In this document: in pieces, positions 11,640-22,633 of the stretch | Layout of the letters: each line of letters opens with the position of its first letter | Numbering within the stretch: position 1 is the first letter of the stretch | Assembly: GCF_022539505.1 (NCBI RefSeq) | Contig: NW_025899969.1 | Coordinates: 1-64,000, forward strand | Length of the DNA: 64,000 nt | Reading direction: 5' to 3' | Source: Lolium rigidum | Lineage: Eukaryota > Streptophyta > Magnoliopsida > Poales > Poaceae | Translations under genes and position numbers: made by a program | Notes under the pieces: generated by a model | Database searches by the model: none | The model's input: only the letters and a program-made list of their open reading frames with translations | Told to the model about the DNA's origin: nothing

Positions 11640-12100
11640 CCCCCCGCCTCGTTCACCTCTCCCCTCTCCCTCCCCTCTCCCCTCTCCCCTCTCCCCTCTC
11701 CTCCGATCCGCCGCGCGCCGCCATGGTCGCCGCCATCGCCGTCGCCGCCGCCTTCCTCCGCGAGGGCCGCATGCCGCCACGGTCCTCCCATCCCCGCCAC
11801 CCGCAGCACAAGCCGCCGCTACGGCGAGGAGGGGCCGCCGCGAGGAGGGGCCGCCGTCGCGTGAAGGTGGAGGAGCCGCCGCGTCCTCCTCCTCCTCCAC
11901 CGCTGCCGTCGTCGTCAACCTCCTCCTCCACCCCCGTCGTCGGTGAACTCTCTCCCTCCCCTCCCTCCCTCTTCCTTCTCCCGCGCGAGCACAAAGTGCT
12001 CGACGAAATGCTCGTGCTTCTAGGTTGTGCCGTCGCTGCTCCGGATGCATTGCCGTTGCTCCGGATGCATTGATGTTGTTGCTCCGGATGCATTGCCGCT
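11640..12100. repeat. CT-rich and GC-rich low-complexity tract with a short tandem repeat
   Basis: 11645-11705 is a ctcccct-type array. 11710-12000 is GCC/TCC-rich and stays open in several frames only because it lacks stop codons. gctccggatgcattg is repeated three times at 12038, 12058 and 12081. No gene is supported. Confidence 0.6.
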
Positions 12101-13012
12101 AGTTTCTTTGATTCGGTTGATGCTGCTCATGTGCGTATCTGAATAAATTACTTTGTTGCCTGCATATGGATAGTTTCATTTGGAGTGACATGCTATATTG
12201 GCTCTATATATATCTGCTCCAAAGGTTCCATTTGGAGCCTGGATTGCTAGTGGTTAGTATATTGTTATGCTGCTAATCCTTGTTGTTGCTTGTCTTAAGC
12301 AATAGAAATTGTCTATGCCTCTCTCGTACTTGCTTACCATTAACTCGGTGAGCTAGTGATGCTTATTGGAGTGTTCTATATCGTTGACACTTCTATGCTG
12401 CTACTACATATTGGTGTTGGTTATTGTCAACTTATATCACTTGCTATGCCCGTGTGGCTTACTCGGATCATATGTACCGTTGTTTGTGGAGGTTTACTCG
12501 CCACTTGTTATTGATGAACCATGTGATGGTAATGATTCAATTTAATTCAATGATGTTAATTTGATTTCCATCCTTTGTTGGAAATAAATCCATGTCTGAA
12601 CAAAGTAATGAAGGCTTGCTCACTTGGTATTGCTTGCTAGTTGGACATTTGGTTGGTTTTGATGCTACTTGTTCATTTAAATGCATGAAATGCTACTATG
12701 GTATGCTACTGTGGTATCCTTGTGAAGAAAATGATGGATTCTTGTGAGCTTATGGTATGCTTCTATGCTACTGTGGTATCCTTGTGAAGATTTACTTGAT
12801 GGATTCTTGTGAGCTTATGGTATGCTACTTGATGGATGCTTACTGGATCATGTGCATAAAGTTTATATAGTTCCCTAAAAAGAAAGAATGCTCCCTGGCC
12901 AGATGCTTGATGTCTTGGCTCAGCCAATGATGCAAAGGCTGAGGCAAAAACTTGGATAAGAACATGTATACTAAAATGTGTGATTTAAATGGAATGCTTA
13001 TGATGGTATACT
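12101..13012. other. Outer CACTA interior with an internal duplication, no gene seen
   Basis: The sequence is AT-rich. Around 12690-12840 the block gctactgtggtatccttgtg and its neighbours (ttcttgtgagcttatggtatgc) recur two or three times in the same direction. Confidence 0.5.
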
Positions 13013-13145
13013 AAAATAGAGATATTCACATTAGGGAATCATGTAAATGAATGCCACCGTGGTATCCTTTTCTTGTTGGCTTTGATGAAAATAGAGATAT
13101 CCACAGTAGGGGATCATGTAAATGAATGCCACCGTGGTATCCTTT
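13013..13145 (+). repeat. Tandem duplication, about 60-bp unit
   Basis: Two direct copies (about 13013-13074 and 13086-13145) share aatagagata, atcatgtaaatgaatgccac and cgtggtatcctttt with few mismatches. Confidence 0.7.
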
Positions 13146-13429
13146 GAAGAAAAAGGACTGCTTCGATGGTTTTAAAAGGCTGGGTGGTGCTAGGTGATTC
13201 AGCTTGGCTACCAAGACTTGTCTCATCCGGTTAGCTGGGATATGCTATGTGTTGTTGCTTGTTTAGGCATATCTATCACTTACTGGATTTACTCGGTTCT
13301 TGATTGGCCTCTCTTTGCCAGCATCACTTGGTCTATATACCAAGTGATGAATAATCCCTTTGGAGCATCTCGCTCCATGCATGCTATGTGTGTTTGAGCA
13401 TCTTGACTTATGTCACCATGGTTGCCGGT

Positions 13430-13890
13430 TTGTTGGTGTTTTTGTACTTGCCGATGATTAGATGGTTGGTCGATCACTCGTACACTCGGGTGGAGCAAGT
13501 GAGCCTGGTGTGATGGCACAAATATCAATATTTTGTGCATCCTACCTGGCCTCACTTACTCCATCCCTAGATGTTAATATTTGTTTCGACCAACAAAGTA
13601 TGAGGCATTCCATTTAGTTCATACTAGCTACTTCTTAATTGCATTGGATTTTAGTGCCGATGATTAAATTGTTTGGTCACTTGTACACTCTGGGGTGGGG
13701 CCAGTGAGCCTGGTGCGATGGCACAAATATCAATCTCTTGTGCATTCTACCTGGCCTCACTGACCGCATCCCGGAATGTTAATATTTCTTTCGACCAACA
13801 AAGTATGAGGCATATGATATCTAGTTGAGATACCACTTGGCTCTTTCTTCCATTTTAGTGCCGATGATTAGAATGTTTGGTCACCTATAC
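13430..13890 (+). repeat. About 200-bp tandem repeats, left block of the outer CACTA
   Basis: Two units and a partial third carry, in order, tgccgatgatta, tttggtcac, gtgagcctggt, gatggcacaaatatcaat, gttaatattt and cgaccaacaaagtatgaggc. The same unit is found reversed at 15045-15600 in the inner CACTA and forward at 24450-24760. Confidence 0.8.
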
Positions 13891-14074
13891 GCCGCAATAT
13901 ACTTTGTAGACGGGCCCCCCTTTCCCCGGCCGCCGTTCTGTGAACGAGTCTTTGACGAGACAACAACGCCAACCTGCCTCTCCAGTGCATCACCACTTTT
14001 CTTCTCTCGCCGTCCAGTACGTGAACGAGTCCTTAATGCAAAGACGGTGTCAGCCTCCCTAGCATCATGCCGAC

Positions 14075-14490
14075 CACTACTAGGAAAAGGGCAATCAGTG
14101 GCGCAGCACTTTTACCCATCAGTGGCGCACTAGTGGTGCGCCACTGTTATCACGCCACTGCTAAGTTTTAGTAGTGGCGCACTGGTGGTGCGCCACAACT
14201 ACCCTAAGTAACAGTGGCGCACTACGTGGTGCTCCATTGACAAGTCCAGTGATGCGCCACTATTACCCCAAAGGGGTGCGCCACTGTTGTTCTGCAGTAG
14301 TGCGCCACAACTCTATGGTGTCGGTGCGCTATCGCTACCTCCTCGGGGTGCGCCACCGTTATGGCGTTCGGTGCGCTATCGCTACTTTCGAAAGGGGATC
14401 AGAGGGTAGTGCGCCACAAGGTCTAGACTAGTGCGCCACTGCTACTTACAAGTCGTGCGCCACTGATGGTCCTCTAGTGCGCCACTGCTA
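14075..14490. repeat. Left subterminal repeats of the inner CACTA
   Basis: There are about twelve copies of agtggcgcac or gtgcgccact in both orientations. The core is agtggcgca, against tgtggcgca in the outer element, so the two elements use different motif forms. Confidence 0.85.
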
Positions 14491-14716
14491 GTATTTCATT
14501 TTTATTTTTTGTATTCCTGGCAGGTATTTGTACAGGTTGTATATCACACTATAACAACACAAATACAGTATATATAACACATATAAGCAGCTAGCACAGT
14601 ATACCAATACATAGTCCTTCACATTAGCCTCCATGATTCACAAGATTTCAAATATTAGATAAGTGTTACGGTGTTACAAGTCACAAATGAGCTAGTGGTT
14701 ACACAAGATCGATCAT

Positions 14717-14968
14717 CTAAACTAGCATCACATAGAAGAGAGCTAGAGTCACTACTAGCACCGTCCCGATGAAAGTGGTCTTCATCCGGTTCCTCCTCCG
14801 CTCCGTCCTCTCTCCTGCCAGATAGCGTGCGTATCTGTCTTCGGCCTCCGCTCTAGTGGTGTACCCTTTGTAGCTGTTACCGCTAAAACGGTGAACCCGT
14901 CTCCAACACTCCTCCCGGCCGTTGTAGACTCCGGGAACCTTGCCCTTGTACACGACATACCACGTCAT
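14717..14968 (-). CDS. Small CACTA protein: RNase H1 N-terminal-type domain plus membrane segment
   Basis: The 83-codon frame starts MTWYVVYKGKVPGVYN and continues with EECWRRVHRFSGNSYKGY and TTRAEAEDRYARYL. This is the pattern of the RNase H1 N-terminal hybrid-binding domain (the caulimovirus viroplasmin / RNase HI N-terminal family, Pfam PF01693): WYVVYKG..PG.Y, a W/C..QV..F.GN.YKG block and an EAE..Y helix. An arginine-rich linker (ERTERRRNRM) follows, then about 20 hydrophobic residues near residues 64-83 that look like a C-terminal membrane anchor. There is no RNase H catalytic domain. It lies downstream of the large reverse-strand gene in the same CACTA and may be its last exon or a separate gene. 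Binding to RNA/DNA hybrids is known for the family; a role here is inference. Confidence 0.7.
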   Translation of the reverse strand: MTWYVVYKGKVPGVYNGREECWRRVHRFSGNSYKGYTTRAEAEDRYARYLAGERTERRRNRMKTTFIGTVLVVTLALFYVMLV

Positions 14969-15044
14969 ATCTGCACATATATGAACAAGCCAAAGAAACT
15001 AAGAAGTGCAAACTCAAATAAGAGACAAGTAGCTAGTATGAACT

Positions 15045-15600
15045 AAATGGAATGCCTCATATTTTGTTGGTCGGAACAAATATGAACATTTAGAGAAGGC
15101 GTCGGTGAAACCAAGTAGGATGCACAAGAGATTGATATTTGTGTCATCGCACCAGGTTCACCGGCCCCTCCTCCAAGTGTATAGGTGACCAAACATTCTA
15201 ATCATCGGCATTCCGAAAAACCAAAGCAAATGGAATGACGATGGCCTCATACATTGTTGGTCGAAACAAATATGAACATCCCGGGATGGCGTAAGTGAGG
15301 CCAGGTAGGATGCACAAGAGATTGATACTTGTGCCATCACACCAGGCTCACTTGCGTCACCCCGGGGTGTACAGTTTGACCGAACATTCTAATCATCGGC
15401 ATTCTGAAAACCAAAGCAAATGGAATGACGAGGGCCTCATACATTGTTGGTCAAAACAAATTTTAACATTCAGGGATGGAGTAAGCGAGGCCAGGTAGGA
15501 TGCACAAGACATGAATATTTGTGCCATCACACCAGGCTCGCTTGCTCCACCCCCGAGTGTACAAGTGACCAACCATTCTAATCATCGGCATATGCAAACA
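15045..15600 (-). repeat. About 200-bp tandem repeats, inner CACTA block
   Basis: Three units lie in reverse orientation to those at 13430 and 24450: gcctcata..ttgttggtc, atgaacat, gatgcacaagagattgatat, ggtgaccaaacattctaatc and atcggcat. Sharing the repeat shows that the two CACTA elements are relatives. Confidence 0.8.
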
Positions 15601-15867
15601 AAATTAACGACCAAATCAAGTGCGGAAAACGACAGAGCCATATATATAAGTTCACAAACATAGTCGAACTAGTAATTAAACAGACATGCAAGTAAAGTGC
15701 TGGATAAAGTTTATTACAACACAAGCTCGTCTTTAGTTCACAACTACATAACTAGGCTCGCACATCAAGACTCGGCTATGTGGACTTAGGAGCGTGGATA
15801 AAACCGCCGCCTTTCTTCAAGCACATCCATGAGCGGTAGTCGTCACCCCGCATTTGGAGCATTGTGT

Positions 15868-16337
15868 CTATTTCATCGTTCGACGGCCGATAGCCGGCAT
15901 AGAACTCCCCGCGCTTCTAATGACATCTTGAAAGATGATTTCACAGAACTCTACTTGGATGCGAAAGAAGTCTTGCTTGATGCCGTCGTCGTGGACCCGC
16001 GACAATTTGTTGGCCCGGCCTCCGAGATGCTCGTGTAGCATAAGCCGCCGCTGGTCCCGTATGAACTTATCCATGTGATAGAAGGCGTAGTAGGCATCCT
16101 TGTTACTAGAAGGCGGCTTCTTAACGCAGGGAAACTTTGTTTGGTGCTTGAACACATGCTTCCCGTACCTAAAATTTGGCCTCTGCATGTGGCCTTTCGC
16201 TTTGACGTAGCCATTGAGAGCATCATCAAGTACGGCCTTGACATTCGTGTAGTCCGTTTTTGACTCACCGTCCGCATCGAGGTATGTGGCCACAAGAATG
16301 TTTTGGGGTTATGGAGATGAGTGTGCAGGTTTTGTCT
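15868..16337 (-). pseudogene. Inner CACTA large gene, exon 4: Ulp1-like C-terminal part
   Basis: The exon starts after a good acceptor (tacgcag, forward 16338-16344) and begins with CTLISITPKHS. A one-base frame change near 16290 leads to VATYLDADGESKTDY and the C-terminal part, ending in IGRRTMK at 15868. This resembles the Ulp1/C48 cysteine-protease-like ORF found in plant CACTA elements. The block CVKKPPSSNKDAYYAFYHM aligns with the Q....(D/L)CGYYV catalytic-cysteine region of that family, but Ala stands where Cys is expected. It is therefore probably not an active protease even before the frameshift. The alignment is by eye. Confidence 0.55.
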
Positions 16338-16425
16338 CTGCGTAGAACACATAATGTTTAAGAACATGACTATTGAAATCTAAAAAAATCACGAGTTAAG
16401 ACCGGTACGGTGAGGGGTGACTTAC

Positions 16426-17653
16426 TCGGGAAATACAGGCAGGAGGAGGTTACACTTCTTCTGGTTCGCTAGGAAGAAGTCTTTGAGGTATCCACTCGCG
16501 ACTGCCCGGTCTCCGGCGGTGGCCAAGTGGACGGCACGCATGTAGAAGGGGTCGACTATCGCGATGTCCGGGATGTTGTTTCTAATGATCCGCATCGCCT
16601 TGCTGAGCGAGTATAGGCGAATGAAGGTGTAGTGCAGCGGATAACTGTTCAGCATGGCGAAGATGTCATCATACCGCAGGAAGATCTTCTCCGCGTAGCC
16701 ACTATCGACAAAGCCATGGCCCGAGGGCACCTTCGCAAGATACACTGGGTATCCATGATCTTTCTCCTTGATACGCCGCTCCTCCATAAACTGAATACCG
16801 TCAACGAGAGATCGCATAGGACCGGGTGCAGCATCGTACAATCTTTGAATTAGCATCCGCTGACCCGACACATGCACCCTCGACTCAATATTCTTGGGCA
16901 CTGGTGGCCCGTCCTGAGCACGGATCGATGCCGGCTGGCTGGCAGACTTGTCGTTCTTATTCTTTCTTTTCCGTCCCTTCGGCTTCGTATTTATTGGGAC
17001 TGCATTCTCCTCTTCGCAAGCCTTCTTCGGTGTGTTAGGACTGATAACACTTCTCACCTCGGCTATCGGCTCAGTCTCGGTGAAGTCGGCAGCTGGAGGC
17101 GTCTCCTGAGAACAGAATAGGCGCCGCTTGTTGCAAAAGGTTTTCCCCTCGGCGGCAGCTTGAGAGGGCGGTTGGCTACTGAGATCGTAGTCCGCCCCAA
17201 AATCGAAGTGGCAATCCAGGTTGGCGAACGTACTGTCCTCGTCCGGACCATCGTTCGGATCCTGTGCCATATGCATGTCCTCGTCGGCTGATGGCGGCAC
17301 CGTTGGGGTGGTCTTGCCATGGCTTGGCGCCGGCACGGCTTGGGGTGCTATCCGTGGGGTGGTGTCGCTCGCCCCCAAACGAATCTGGCTCTTTGGCCAA
17401 ACCATGGACCAATTGAAGCATTGGTGGAGGGCAAGGACCTCATCTCGCGTCGGCGCCATGGGGTTGAAAGGGAGGTACCACGTCGTCATAGCCACTAAGC
17501 ACCCGAACCAGCTTGAATCCTATAGACGTCGGGTGCCATGGGTACACCGTGTAATCGGCGGTTGCTCGGTTGAACGATTTTGGCCTTGGCAACATCGATC
17601 AACTCGCCGTTCACAAAATGCAGGAGAGTGCATGGGACGTCGGCGGCGGCATC
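16426..17653 (-). pseudogene. Inner CACTA large gene, exon 3: DUF8039-like and Ulp1-like N-terminal part
   Basis: An acceptor (ccgcag, forward 17654-17659) opens the exon with DAAADVPCTLLHFVNGELI and VPMAPDVYRIQAG, a DUF8039-like block common in plant CACTA second ORFs. Around 17480 the reading frame changes. From there 357 codons are open to 16426 and include WSMVWPKSQIRLG, a basic KPKGRKRKNKNDK segment (possible nuclear signal), VHVSGQRMLIQRLYD and a C-terminal helical part ending LLLPVFPE. A GTAAG donor follows directly. The exon joins exon 4 across an 88-bp intron. The role in CACTA biology is unknown; the Ulp1-like part is the probable core. Confidence 0.6.
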
Positions 17654-17740
17654 CTGCGGAAAACATGTAGGGCGTTAGGGATGGCTAGCGTAGTCAAATG
17701 CAAGGATATGGAAGTCATATCGGAGACGAGGGTTGGTTAC

Positions 17741-18510
17741 CGTGATGGCGTCCAGCTCGGCTAAGGTCGAGGCACCGCCGGCGGCGGGCGTGCCACTGAT
17801 GGAGTGGCCGCTTGTTGGCGCGGTGCCGGGCGGCGTATTATCCGCAGCGACAGGTGCATTGAGCTGAAGTAATGGCGCCGCGGGAGACACCAAGGTTGGC
17901 GCCGCCGGAGCCACCAAGGTTGGCGCCGCCGGAGCCACCAAGGTTGGCGCCGCGGGAGCCACCAATGCTGGAGCCTCCGGAGACACCATTGTTGCCGCCT
18001 GCGGACTCACCGATGGCTCCACGTTGTGGGAGTTGCTGCCCGTGAAACTGGGAACCGGGGGAGGCCCCTTTTTTCCTCCCCTATACCACGCGTCCAGACC
18101 GGCAACCAAGGTAGGGATGATGGAGCTAAGCGTCGTGCCCACTTGGTCCTCCACTTGCCTGTCGTTGCGTCCTCTCGTTGGGTCTCCACGATATGTTGCA
18201 CTTGTTGCCGCACTTGCTCCTCGACCAATGTCGGGATCTGCGCAACTTGTGCCTTGAGATGTGCGACCTCCTTCTCATCGATGGTGGCCTTTTTCTCCTT
18301 TTTCCCCGACTTATAGTATTCTGACCATTTCATAGAGCATCCTTCGCCGACCACACGACCAGCCGACGTCGGCTTACTCAATGGATCCCTCTTCTTGTGG
18401 GCATTCAACGCCCTATTTAAAGGGTTGTCCCAAGGGGCACACTGCGAGGAGCTCGTGGACCCCGCGCCGCTACTAGCTTCCTTTTCACTTTTCGCAGCAA
18501 TCTCCTTAGC
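17741..18510 (-). pseudogene. Inner CACTA large gene, exon 2: coiled-coil and Pro/Ala repeat region, frameshifted
   Basis: It joins exon 1 in frame: AKEIAAKSEKEASSGAGS, then NAHKKRDPLSKPTSAGRVVG and SEYYKSGKKEKKATIDEKEVAHLKAQVAQI, which looks like a short coiled coil. Near 18160 the frame changes. The second frame continues with VEDQVGTTLSSIIPTLVAGL and a Pro/Ala/Val run built of four imperfect copies of APAAPTLV (about 17880-17960). The exon closes at a GTAACC donor (forward 17735-17740). The frameshift would truncate the product. Similar regions follow the Transposase_24-like domain in plant CACTA proteins. Confidence 0.6.
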
Positions 18511-18604
18511 CTACGGGAGGAACATGCATGAACCATTTAGAAATTTGGATTCATCAATAAGAATGCAACCATAAAGGAGCTAATTAAGCTGGTGCATTCC
18601 TTAC

Positions 18605-19534
18605 CAGAAGAGCCTCAAACTCCTTCACATCCGGAGTGGTGGTGAGCTCCTTTGTTTTCGGTTCAATACGGTACCGGGCCAGGAGAAAGTTCCTAGTTTG
18701 CTTGTTTTTGTATTGCGGGAGGAGGGGCTCGAGGCCGTTCTTCACACGCTCCTCATCCGCGGCGTCCCATTTCGGTTGCGCCACCCTAAAACCGCCAGGA
18801 CCAAGTTTGTGGGTGCCTAAGTTCAGTTTTCGCATGTCCTTCCCCCACAGACTAGAATCCGACGTTGACTCGCTCTCGCACTTGATCTTGAAATCAGCGT
18901 AGTCTTGCTCGGTGATCGAGGGATTTAACTCCTTGATCTTCTCGTAACTCTCACCACTATTAATCATTTTCTTCACTCGGTTCCTCCAACTAGCGAGGGC
19001 GGTGCTCATCTTCGTGAGGGCGGCATTGTGCACTTTGTTCCGCATGAGACGCTTTTCTGAGCAGTCCACCGGGAACTCGTATCGTTCGTGCAGCTTCTGG
19101 AAGAGGAGGGTGCGCAAATTCGCTCGGTTAGGATGCCTGAGGTTCTCGGTGTTGATCGAGACCGTGCTCCGGAGGATGCACCCGAGTTGGGCCGAGTACC
19201 CTTTGACTAACTCAGGGGGCGCCGTTGGATGCCCACTGGCGTCCACTTCGGTGAATGCCTGCTTCACGGTGCTGAGCACATTTGGGCGACGCTCCCTCCG
19301 TAGCTTCTTCCGTTTGCCGGTGTCATCCTCGCCGGCACCATCCGTGGTGTGGTCATCCTCGCCGGCACCATCAGTGGTGTCATCGTCGGCGGCATCGTCC
19401 GCTCGGTACTCTGGATCGGTGCCATCATCCTCGCCGTCGTCACGGCGAGGTTGTGACTCCATCACCTCCATTTCATCGGTTAGCATCCAAAATGGCTTGC
19501 TGCCGCTGCCGCCGGCCTCATCGTTGTCGGCCAT
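18605..19534 (-). CDS. Inner CACTA large gene, exon 1: Transposase_24-like protein
   Basis: The start is MADNDEAGGSGSKPFWML at 19534; an ATG nine codons earlier is possible. An acidic Asp/Gly/Thr repeat (GAEDD-type, residues about 35-75) precedes a basic KRKKLRRERR segment. The C-terminal two thirds match the plant CACTA/En-Spm-associated Transposase_24 (PF03004-like) pattern: LRTLLFQKLHERYEFP, ASWRNRVKK, WGKDMRKLNLGTHKLG, RVAQPKWD and TRNFLLARYRIEPKTKEL. The frame is open for about 310 codons and ends at a CTG/GTAAGG donor. Despite its name this family lacks the DDE catalytic core and is probably a DNA-binding or accessory protein. This exon looks intact; the gene as a whole does not. Confidence 0.75.
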
Positions 19535-19796
19535 GTTCGAACTAAGTAGGAAAAAATGCATAAATTAGCGCAAGATTTCACGGAAAAATTGGGCATGACC
19601 TATGCTAATTTATGTACATATGAGTGCCCCATTTTCGCCGAAACGGAAATGAATCAACATTTCGACGATAATGGGCAACTCTGTCGATCCCTGCACAAGA
19701 ATATGACACAAATACACCAGGAAAACAATCCACCAGCTGAGCACCATGGCACATATACAATTGTTCCTCCATATACACCATATGCATCAGCTAACC

Positions 19797-20095
19797 ATGG
19801 GCAGTACAGCAAGCAGCAAGCAGCAAGCATCATCAAGCGTAACAGCAAGCAGCATAGCAGCCTAGCAGCCAGCAGCAGAGTAGCAAGCAGCAGCAAGCAG
19901 CAACAAGCACCATCAGCACCAACGAGCAAGCACCATCAGCACTAGTAGCACCAGCAGCAAGCACTAGTAGCACCAGCAGCAAGCACCAGGAGCACCAACA
20001 TCAAGCACCATCAAGCACCGGTAGCAAGCACTAGTAGCAGCAAGCACTAGGAGCACCAGCAGCAAGCACCATCAGCACCATCAGGACCAGGAGAG
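19797..20095 (+). repeat. AGC/CAGCAAG-rich minisatellite
   Basis: About 300 bases are built from cagcaag, caccatcag and cactagtagcaccagcag units in changing order. It lies just 5' of the start of the large CACTA gene on the reverse strand, so it could be a promoter-proximal repeat. It is not coding. Confidence 0.8.
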
Positions 20096-22440
20096 GTGAG
20101 GTGTTGCTCACCGTGAGTCGCGTGGAGTCTCCGAGAGGTGAGTTGTTGCTCCGGGTCGAGGAAGATGCGGCAGCGACGGTCAGGTGCTCTTGTTCCAGGG
20201 CTGTGAAAGATGATGCGAACTATTAAATGAATAGAAAAATCAGTAACAAATCAGTAACTTTAAGAACCTAGCAGCAGCAACAATCAACCTAGCAACTAAA
20301 ATGGTGGTTATTCATATTTGAGTGTACATGTACAAGTACACAATGGTGGTTATTCATTTCAGTGAAAACAATTGTGGTGTTACTTGTACAGAGGCTGGAA
20401 TCAAAACACACATCATCAGCAAAAATACTCCAAATGTCAAGAACACAAACAATTTTTTCAGCCTTCTTGTTTTGAAAGCCTACAGACACTTGTATGCTTT
20501 CGACAGAGTAAGTCTTACTCTCCTGGTGCTTTCAGGACAGAAAGAACCAACTTGGATGAAGCTATAACGATTTCATACACTAATCTAGAGGAGACTTCAA
20601 GCAATCCCTCAACCAAAAGAAAATAATGTAGCATATTTACCAGTAGATCTTTAGGGTTACAACATGTAAGAACATTTTGAACACTTATAAGCTAACCAAC
20701 ATGAAATGCATGGTTGCTACCAATAAAAAACTTGGAAAATCTGTAGAAGTGACAAATTTTGATTAGAGAGTTTTGCTACTCAGTTACAGGCTTACAGCAG
20801 TCAGAAGTGATGATCAACATCAGTACATTGTATAATCATTTCTTTCAAGACAACTGAGAGACTGTTGCTCTACTACCAGCTAAACTAACGAAGTATCCAT
20901 AAGCACAATTTACCATTTCAATAGGAGAATGGTGAAGTGGTGCGACACCAAACATTTCATTTTACTACTAATAATGTCAGCAAACTGAATTACAAAAAAT
21001 GTGAACATCTGGACACAGGTTTGATTTATAAACAATAGGCTATGGGAAGATTATCCTCATCAAAAACATGTTTGCTATAGTCTCCTCAACTATTCTCCTT
21101 GTTCCTAACACTTCTAGACATGGACCCCATCAGTTAATTTTGTTGAATATTGTTTCTCGCTAGAGCACTAGTGGGAATTAATATTTGTGTCAATGCAATA
21201 GGTTTACATTGCGATCTCACCACTCTTCGTATGGTTTGAAGCCTGATCATATTTTATTAAAATAAGACTTGAACTGATTGCTACTTGAGGCAACAGCTAA
21301 CTAGCATCTGAACAAGTATCTGAACAATGCAGGACTGGATGCCAAAAGATGTAATGCTATTAGCCATTGGATTATTTCCACACACATTATCTATTTATCC
21401 TGGCATTCCAACCCAGACTGAGTTACATTCCCATAACTACATGAATTTTGAGTATGTGATCCCATTTGTTTTTGTCTGAAGCTGGATTTGGTAGTCTGGA
21501 AAGACTAATAAATTTAAATTTAACTGATGCATATGAGAGGATACACGCGCTTGATTCATGATTGATTAAGCAAAGGATTAGTGTACATAATTGATTGTTT
21601 AACTTCAATGTTTTATCAAAGGATGGTTGCTTTGTAGTTTTCATCGAAGGCCCCTGCTCTTGTTTAAGAGATGTGTTTCATTGGTGAGGGCCCTGTAGTG
21701 TCGCATCCCTACTACTGTATGGATACTTAATAAGCAGTCATTCTCATGCTTGTTTCTACAGGAGCAAGGGTTCTTAGAGTCTCCAGTATATCCTCATTAA
21801 GTTATTTATTAAAAGTAACACCACTGGGAACAAGTTTAACACGAAGCACCATTATAACACCAGCATAGAAACTACGGATTCACCAGTTCTAGCATAACAA
21901 TGTAAATACAATGGGGGATACGCTGCTTCCAGGAAACCGAAGAAAATCGCTCAAATGAGTTCAAATGGGCTCAGGCACTGGTTGCTTCCCTTCTAGAGAT
22001 AGACATGCCGCAGCGAGCAGCGATCAATGGCGACAGAAAAGGGACCAGGCGGGGTTAGGGTTAGGGTTCGTGCCAATGCGGGGAGAGGAGAAAGGCTCGA
22101 GCGGGAGAGGAGGGGATTACCTGGCTGGAGACGTGGGCGCCGAGGGGAGATGAGTGCGACGGTGGAGAGGGGCACCGGTGGGAGGGTGGGGCTCCTGCTC
22201 CGCGGCGTGCTCAGGGGCTCCTGCTCCGCGGCGTGCCGCTTCTACTCCTCGCTCCGGGGGCACGGCAAGCGGTAGAGGAGCGGTGGAGGGGTGGCGGCCA
22301 CCGGTGGGCGGCGTCGCGAGGCGGATAGACGGACGGGGCAGCGTCGCGAGGCAGATCGAGGGAGGGCGGCCGCCGGCGTCGGAGAGGATTGGGGAATGGG
22401 GATGGGGAGAAGAAGAGAACAGGGATTTTAATTTGGCTAA
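20096..22440. other. Inner CACTA interior, no gene recognised
   Basis: 20200-21900 is AT-rich without long open frames. 21950-22440 is GC-rich and open in several frames by composition. I see no conserved domain on either strand. Confidence 0.4.
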
Positions 22441-22444
22441 GTCC

Positions 22445-22545
22445 CCGACCCCCTAAGCAATGGCGCACTCGCTCGGGGTGCGCCACGGTGACTCTTAGCA
22501 ATGGCGCACCACTAGGGGTGCGCCACTACGACTTTAGGATAGGGT
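22445..22545. repeat. Interior cluster of CACTA subterminal motifs
   Basis: Four aatggcgca or tgcgccac motifs in two inverted pairs lie about 1.1 kb inside the main right subterminal array. They match the inner-element type apart from one base (aatggcgca instead of agtggcgca). Confidence 0.7.
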
Positions 22546-22633
22546 CAAAAACAAAATGGATGGTACCTTGACAAGATTCGCACCGTACCGCAATGGCTAG
22601 CTATCCGTCCCCTGTTTGGTTTCCCCTGGCCGG

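Noticed and set aside
11441..12073. Forward Pro/Ser/Arg-rich frame of 210 codons in the outer CACTA
   Set aside because: It crosses the subterminal repeats and a CT-rich low-complexity tract; it is open by composition only.
13430..15600. A CRISPR-like array
   Set aside because: The units are long (about 200 bases), adjacent, diverged and lack short unique spacers; they are CACTA internal repeats.
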